Position numbers and translations under genes: made by a program | Shown: piece after piece, positions 59,702-64,000 of the stretch | How the letters are laid out: each line of letters starts with the position of its first letter | How positions within the stretch are numbered: position 1 is the stretch's first letter | Assembly (NCBI RefSeq): GCF_947241705.1 | Contig: NC_079271.1 | Span: 186,001 to 250,000, forward strand | DNA: 64,000 nt | Reading direction: 5' to 3' | DNA from: Saccharomyces mikatae IFO 1815 | Taxonomy: Eukaryota > Ascomycota > Saccharomycetes > Saccharomycetales > Saccharomycetaceae | The notes under the pieces: model-generated | Told to the model about the DNA's origin: nothing | Seen by the model: the letters and a program-made list of their open reading frames with translations, nothing else | Databases searched by the model: none

Positions 59702-60348
59702 TTGGCGCACATACAGGAGTGTAGTCCTTCAGTAATTTAGGTTACATGCTATTTAGTTATTTTTCAGAACCGTTTTTGTCAAGCATCAGTAGTGAATCTT
59801 CGGGAACTGCTTAACGACAGTAATGAAAAAAAGTGGAAAAAAAAGAGGAAGTAGGTCTTAAAAGTATTCAGAAAAAAAAATGTGTGAGAATGAAAAGTCT
59901 GTCACCAAAAGATTTGATTGTTCTTATTATAAATAGAAAAATACCTCATCATAGTGTTTTAGGATATTATCATCAAGAATTCTCGTAATCCTAGCATATA
60001 TCGAGACAAAGACCTAGGCCACTGTTACGGTCGTTTGGAGTTTAGCCTGCCATCGCCTGCCATTTGATTCACACTTCAACTTGCTCGGAGCTTAAAATAT
60101 CCTAAGCAACAATTGAGGACAACATTAGTTCCTCGTTTCTCCTTGTAGATCACTCTTATGTCTAGTAGTAGTATCATTAAATTGATGGCATTTGACACTA
60201 GACCGGGTAAAGTGCGCGAGGTTGATCTCTAATTGTTAAATAATAAAAACCATGCTTGTAGTGATCGATGAGGTTGACCGATTGAAAGATAATGTGCAAA
60301 GAGCAAGGTTGTATTGGCAACATTGTGAACTGAAATATTCACTGTACA
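59702..60348. other. Divergent promoter FMP30/ELP4
   Basis: About 650 bp. It contains several poly-A tracts (59820-59880) and, on the ELP4 side, an upstream ORF that overlaps the ELP4 start. A dubious S. cerevisiae ORF (YPL102C) occupies the corresponding place on the other strand, but the equivalent frame here (60236-60454) lacks coding character. Confidence 0.5.
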
Positions 60349-60362
60349 ATGTCATTTCGTAA
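60252..60362 (+). promoter_or_regulatory. 36-codon upstream ORF overlapping the ELP4 start
   Basis: ATG at 60252 opens a 36-codon frame ending in TAA at 60360-60362, 14 bases past the ELP4 ATG and in a different frame. If it lies on the mRNA it would lower ELP4 initiation. Transcription start is unknown. Confidence 0.4.
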
Positions 60363-61728
60363 GAGAGGAGAAGTGCTGAATGATAGGGGTAGTAGACCAA
60401 GAAATTCACTCGTGAGAGGTCCTCCACGAACTTCCTCAATACCATTGAGGGCACCCAACAAAAGAGTCCCTGGAAATGTCACCTTGCATGACACCACAGA
60501 AAGATTAACAAGGTTAAATATCGTAGATGAACCCTTGACAACAGGTAGCCTAGACAATACACATGTGGGCATTAGGCCTTCTCCTGCAACGTCTCAACCT
60601 ACGACCTCGACGGGGAGCGCTGACTTGGACAATATATTGGGTCACATGGGGTTGCCCTTAGGAAACTCCCTATTGGTGGAGGAGCAGACTACAACTGAAT
60701 TCCATTCCATTCTCGGCAAACTATTCGCCGCCCAAGGGATTGTTCATAACAGAATCGCGGATAACAGTGCCGATAAAACTAGAAATGGTGACACACATGT
60801 CATTGTTTTGTCATTGAACCAAATATTTGCGAAGGAGCTACCTGGTATTTACAAGGGATCCCGTAAGCAAATGAAAAAGACTCTAATTTCCAAAGAGGAA
60901 TCGAAAGTGACCGTCCAAAATTTGAACCAAACCCAAAGATCTACACCTTCGAGATATAAAGACTTGAAAATTGCATGGAAGTATAAGCTGGCAGATGAAA
61001 AGAGATTGGGTTCCCCAGACCAGAACGACATTCAACAAAATTCAGAGTACAAGGACTACAACCACCAGTTTGAAATCACAACTCGCCTGATGCCTGCTCC
61101 CATTGCATCTGAACTAACATTCATCGCCCCAACCCAACCAATCTCGACCATTCTAAGCCAAATGGAACAGATTATTAAAAAGAACGACAAGAAACTTATC
61201 AGAGTTGTTGTTCCCTCGTTGCTACATCCAGCAATGTATCCACCCAAAATGTTTGCATCATCTGAGATAATCGGGTTATTGCACGGTATGAGAAGCCTTG
61301 TCAAGAAATACAGTGAAAGGATTGTACTGTTTGCCTCGATATCCACAGATATTATCACTCCTCCATTACTGGTACTGTTGAGAAACATGTTCGATTCTGT
61401 TATTGATTTAGAGCCTTTTAATCAAGAGATGTCTCAGTTTTTAGAACGTGTCTATAAGTCTCAACCGAGAAAGATTCAGCATGGACTAGTGCACATATTG
61501 AAACTACCAGTTTTTACAGACCGTGGGGAAATGAGAGTCCTAAAATCTGAATGGGCGTTCAGAAACGGTAGGAAGAAGTTTGAGATAGAAGAATGGGGTA
61601 TACCTGTCGATGATGTGGAAGGTTCTGGCGATGTGGAACAATCACATTCCCATTCACATTCAGATAGTGCAAATGAAATTTCACACAATGTACCAGTAAA
61701 GAAGACCAAGATTTCGCTAGACTATTGA
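60349..61728 (+). CDS. ELP4: Elongator subunit Elp4
   Basis: 459 residues, close to S. cerevisiae Elp4. The N-terminus is basic and Arg/Pro-rich (MSFRKRGEVL), followed by the RecA-like fold (DLDNILGHMGLPLGNSLLVEEQTTTEF, and RVVVPSLLHPAMYP). The Walker motifs are degenerate, as known for the Elp4-5-6 ring. The C-terminus has a short His/Ser repeat (HSHSHSDS). Elp4, Elp5 and Elp6 form a hexameric ring that binds tRNA and regulates the Elp1-3 catalytic core in wobble-uridine modification. Confidence 0.97.
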   Translation: MSFRKRGEVLNDRGSRPRNSLVRGPPRTSSIPLRAPNKRVPGNVTLHDTTERLTRLNIVDEPLTTGSLDNTHVGIRPSPATSQPTTSTGSADLDNILGHMGLPLGNSLLVEEQTTTEFHSILGKLFAAQGIVHNRIADNSADKTRNGDTHVIVLSLNQIFAKELPGIYKGSRKQMKKTLISKEESKVTVQNLNQTQRSTPSRYKDLKIAWKYKLADEKRLGSPDQNDIQQNSEYKDYNHQFEITTRLMPAPIASELTFIAPTQPISTILSQMEQIIKKNDKKLIRVVVPSLLHPAMYPPKMFASSEIIGLLHGMRSLVKKYSERIVLFASISTDIITPPLLVLLRNMFDSVIDLEPFNQEMSQFLERVYKSQPRKIQHGLVHILKLPVFTDRGEMRVLKSEWAFRNGRKKFEIEEWGIPVDDVEGSGDVEQSHSHSHSDSANEISHNVPVKKTKISLDY

Positions 61729-62025
61729 CCGTTTTTGTTCAATGTACGAGGTATTTACGAGGAATTTAAAGTATCCCCTTTCAAGAATTTTTTTACTGTT
61801 TTACTTTTTTATTTACTATGCTTTAGGTACAAACATTATATACTCATTACCTTTTTCCTGGGTCCCATCAGTGGACGCTGAACGTAAAAATGGTACCGGC
61901 TGGATGTCAAAATATGAAAAAGTGAAATGATTATTGACTTAAAGGGAGGGGAAGCTAGAGAGATTGCAACAAAAGAAGCAGAACTCCCGGCCGCTGGATT
62001 TTGGAATACTCGTATAGAATAGAAT

Positions 62026-63516
62026 ATGAAAGTACTACAATTCAATCAAGATGCGACATGCTGTGTAGTGGCCGCATCATCGCACCAAATTTCGATTTAT
62101 AACTGTGACCCCTTTGGTAAATGCTTTGAAATTGACACTAAGAACTCAAAAAACAGGAATTCAAACAGCAATGATACAGCTACAAACTCAGAATCACAGA
62201 ATAATGAGGACAGTATATTGATAAGCAATGGTTCCCGCGATCGCGGTGATATAGAGGATGAGGAAGATAGTGAGGATAATGCCCTCGTTACAGGAAATAT
62301 ACTGAAAGAAGGAGAGTTTGTTATTGAGATGCTGTTTTCAACGAGCCTTATTGCAATCGCAGATAGAGGACAAGGTTTAAACAAAGGTAAGAAACTCAAG
62401 ATTGTGAACACGAAAAGAAAATCTACCATTTGTGAAATAGTTTTCCCACACGAAATTGTCGATGTGGTTATGAATAGGAAACGAATGTGCGTACTTCTTG
62501 AAAGTGACCAAATATTCATCTATGATATATCTTGTATGAAGCCATTAGAAACTATCGATCTTTGGGAAGATCATTACAAGAGGTCACAAGCTAATTCATC
62601 CTTAAACGTTTCGAACTCGGGTGCTTTAGAAGGAGACACTGCAAATTTGAACAGAACAGCTAGTAATTTACTATCGAATGCCACGCACAAGGGAGTGAAT
62701 GGCTCTAATACCGGTGTGAGAAGTAGAAGAAACTCTTTGAGAAGTAAAATAAGGCCAAGAATGGTTTTAAGTAACGATGATAGAAGTATATTGTGCTTTA
62801 CTGCATACAGCTCACCTAAGAAAAATAAGCCCAACACGGAAGCATTATATGATGTGGTAATTTATGACACACTGAACGTGACCCCAATTAACTACTTGAA
62901 TTCTGTACATAAGGGAAATGTTGCATGCTTAGCAGTAAGTCATGACGGTAAACTGCTTGCCACAGCATCTGACAAAGGAACCATAATAAGGGTTTTTCAT
63001 ACGGGTGTAGATTCAGATTATATGTCTTCGAGATCATTGTTTAAAGAATTTAGGCGCGGCACCAGATTATGCAATTTATATCAGCTGGCTTTCGATAAGA
63101 GTATGACTATGATTGGATGTGTAGGTGATACAGACACTATTCATATTTTTAAACTTGATGAAGGTTCTAATAGTCTCGTTGGAGATACTTCTAGCAATGG
63201 TCAGTGGAATGAAGAGGAGGAAATACTAGCAGCAAATTCTAACCCCAGTATGAGCACCGCAAAAGAAATATCTCTCTCAAAGCCAAGAATTGCGAATTAT
63301 TTCTCCAAGAAAATAAAATCGTCGATACCAAATCAGAATCTAAGCCGTAATTTTGCTCGTATAACAGTTAATGAATCGAAAAGGTGTTGTTTAGGGTTTC
63401 CCGATGAATTTCCTAATCAAGTTTATGTTGCCTCGGATGATGGAACCTTCAGTATATATAGCATTCCGTCAAGACCTGGTGAGTGTGTTTTGACTAAAAA
63501 TAACAAATTCACGTAG
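62026..63516 (+). CDS. ATG21: PROPPIN Atg21
   Basis: 496 residues, the S. cerevisiae length. A seven-bladed WD40-type propeller of the PROPPIN family with the phosphoinositide-binding FRRG motif in LFKEFRRGTRL. An acidic/Asn-rich insertion near 40-90 and a basic Ser/Asn insertion near 205-245 (NRTASNLLS then RSRRNSLRSKIRPR) separate blades. Atg21 (YPL100W) binds PI3P at the pre-autophagosomal structure and recruits Atg8 and Atg16 for lipidation, needed for the Cvt pathway. Synteny with ELP4 and INA17 agrees. Confidence 0.97.
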   Translation: MKVLQFNQDATCCVVAASSHQISIYNCDPFGKCFEIDTKNSKNRNSNSNDTATNSESQNNEDSILISNGSRDRGDIEDEEDSEDNALVTGNILKEGEFVIEMLFSTSLIAIADRGQGLNKGKKLKIVNTKRKSTICEIVFPHEIVDVVMNRKRMCVLLESDQIFIYDISCMKPLETIDLWEDHYKRSQANSSLNVSNSGALEGDTANLNRTASNLLSNATHKGVNGSNTGVRSRRNSLRSKIRPRMVLSNDDRSILCFTAYSSPKKNKPNTEALYDVVIYDTLNVTPINYLNSVHKGNVACLAVSHDGKLLATASDKGTIIRVFHTGVDSDYMSSRSLFKEFRRGTRLCNLYQLAFDKSMTMIGCVGDTDTIHIFKLDEGSNSLVGDTSSNGQWNEEEEILAANSNPSMSTAKEISLSKPRIANYFSKKIKSSIPNQNLSRNFARITVNESKRCCLGFPDEFPNQVYVASDDGTFSIYSIPSRPGECVLTKNNKFT

Positions 63517-63681
63517 TATATATGTGGTTTCATAACTTTAACAGATATCTTACGTATTTCGTCTATGATTTTAGCCAAATGAGGCAGTATTTTTTGACAT
63601 ATTATAAAGCTATGTATGCAGGCAAGGGTATATTTTAGGAAAAGACACACACGAAGCCAACCAGACAATGACGAGGAAACA

Positions 63682-64000
63682 TCACCAAAACCATTTTTCA
63701 TACCAACGCTTCGTACTGACCGATTCAGTGCTTTCTTTTTCTGCATCGTGGGAAATTTTATTTTGACTTATTAATTCATTTAGCTGGTCCTCTAAGGTTT
63801 CTACCTCATTCTTTAACTGATTCTCCCTCTCATCATGTTCTAACTTCCACCAAGTGAAGTGGAGCAGTAAATATACAGAAGATCCCATCAATACGAACAT
63901 CCAAAGAGGTCTAATGAACCTTTTCACAGGGATATCGTGTCCTGATTCTTCCTCTTGAGAAAATTTCTTGAGCATATCTAACTCCTTCTTGATATTCAGC
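63682..64000 (-). CDS. INA17: Mitochondrial F1Fo assembly factor Ina17, partial
   Basis: Partial: only the C-terminal part lies in the window, and the frame is open to the right edge. The visible 105 or so residues read ...[13 protein letters not shown], a membrane segment ([21 protein letters not shown]), a coiled coil ([16 protein letters not shown]), and a C-terminal KRWYEKWFW. That pattern fits Ina17/Aim43 (YPL099C), which with Ina22 forms the INAC complex in the inner membrane guiding joining of the F1 and peripheral-stalk modules of ATP synthase. The start and presequence lie beyond the window. The internal ATG at 63975 should not be taken as start. Confidence 0.93.
   Translation of the reverse strand, partial: LNIKKELDMLKKFSQEEESGHDIPVKRFIRPLWMFVLMGSSVYLLLHFTWWKLEHDERENQLKNEVETLEDQLNELISQNKISHDAEKESTESVSTKRWYEKWFW

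Noticed and set aside
60236-60454. 72-codon minus-strand frame at the position of dubious YPL102C
   Set aside because: Overlaps the ELP4 5' end, has no coding character, and the S. cerevisiae counterpart is itself considered dubious.

Overview
The window is nuclear DNA from a budding yeast of the Saccharomyces sensu stricto group. Nearly every gene can be matched from memory to a Saccharomyces cerevisiae gene, in the same order and orientation and at almost the same protein length. The proteins differ from S. cerevisiae at scattered positions throughout, so this is a sister species rather than a cerevisiae strain. The gene order suggests S. mikatae, for which I recall a translocation involving chromosomes VII and XVI; I could not check this.

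Left block (1 to about 36,850) is the right arm of chromosome VII read backwards, YGR209C to YGR189C: TRX2, SER2, CIR1, MVB12, TDA10, ADE3, YCH1, PCT1, YGR201C, ELP2, PMT6, YPP1, SNG1, FYV8, SKI6, XKS1, PDX1, TDH3, HIP1, then a tRNA-Trp gene, CRH1 and a tRNA-Lys gene. Right block (about 40,000 to 64,000) is the left arm of chromosome XVI, YPL111W to YPL099C: CAR1, GDE1, YPL109C, YPL108W, YPL107W, SSE1, SYH1, MSD1, FMP30, ELP4, ATG21 and the 3' part of INA17/AIM43, which runs off the right edge.

The two blocks meet in a gene-poor stretch (36,853-40,298). Next to the tRNA-Lys gene lies a cluster of solo LTRs: a Ty3-type sigma placed against the tRNA, a tau-like fragment and a Ty1/Ty2-type delta. 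Beyond them are AT-rich DNA, a possible decayed coding region, a 9-bp tandem repeat, and a 138-codon gene I do not recognise that encodes a tandemly duplicated 55-residue unit and a C-terminal membrane tail. A second LTR cluster, delta with a tau-like LTR inside it, lies upstream of the tRNA-Trp gene. The layout fits a translocation at a tRNA/LTR hotspot.

The genes are mostly housekeeping and form no operon. They cover central metabolism (TDH3, XKS1, PDX1, ADE3, SER2, CAR1), transport and lipid metabolism (HIP1, GDE1, PCT1, FMP30), mitochondria (CIR1, MSD1, YPL109C, YPL107W, INA17), Elongator (ELP2, ELP4), chaperone and redox functions (SSE1, TRX2), cell wall and glycosylation (CRH1, PMT6) and trafficking or autophagy (MVB12, YPP1, ATG21). 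Several promoters carry sites known for these genes: URS1 at CAR1, a heat-shock element at SSE1, an RRPE at SKI6, a Rap1 site at TDH3, and a Bas1/Gcn4-type site with twin CACGTG boxes at ADE3. Where the longest open frame begins at a non-ATG codon (CIR1, ADE3, YCH1, PDX1, MSD1, FMP30), I chose the ATG that gives the length known in the family.
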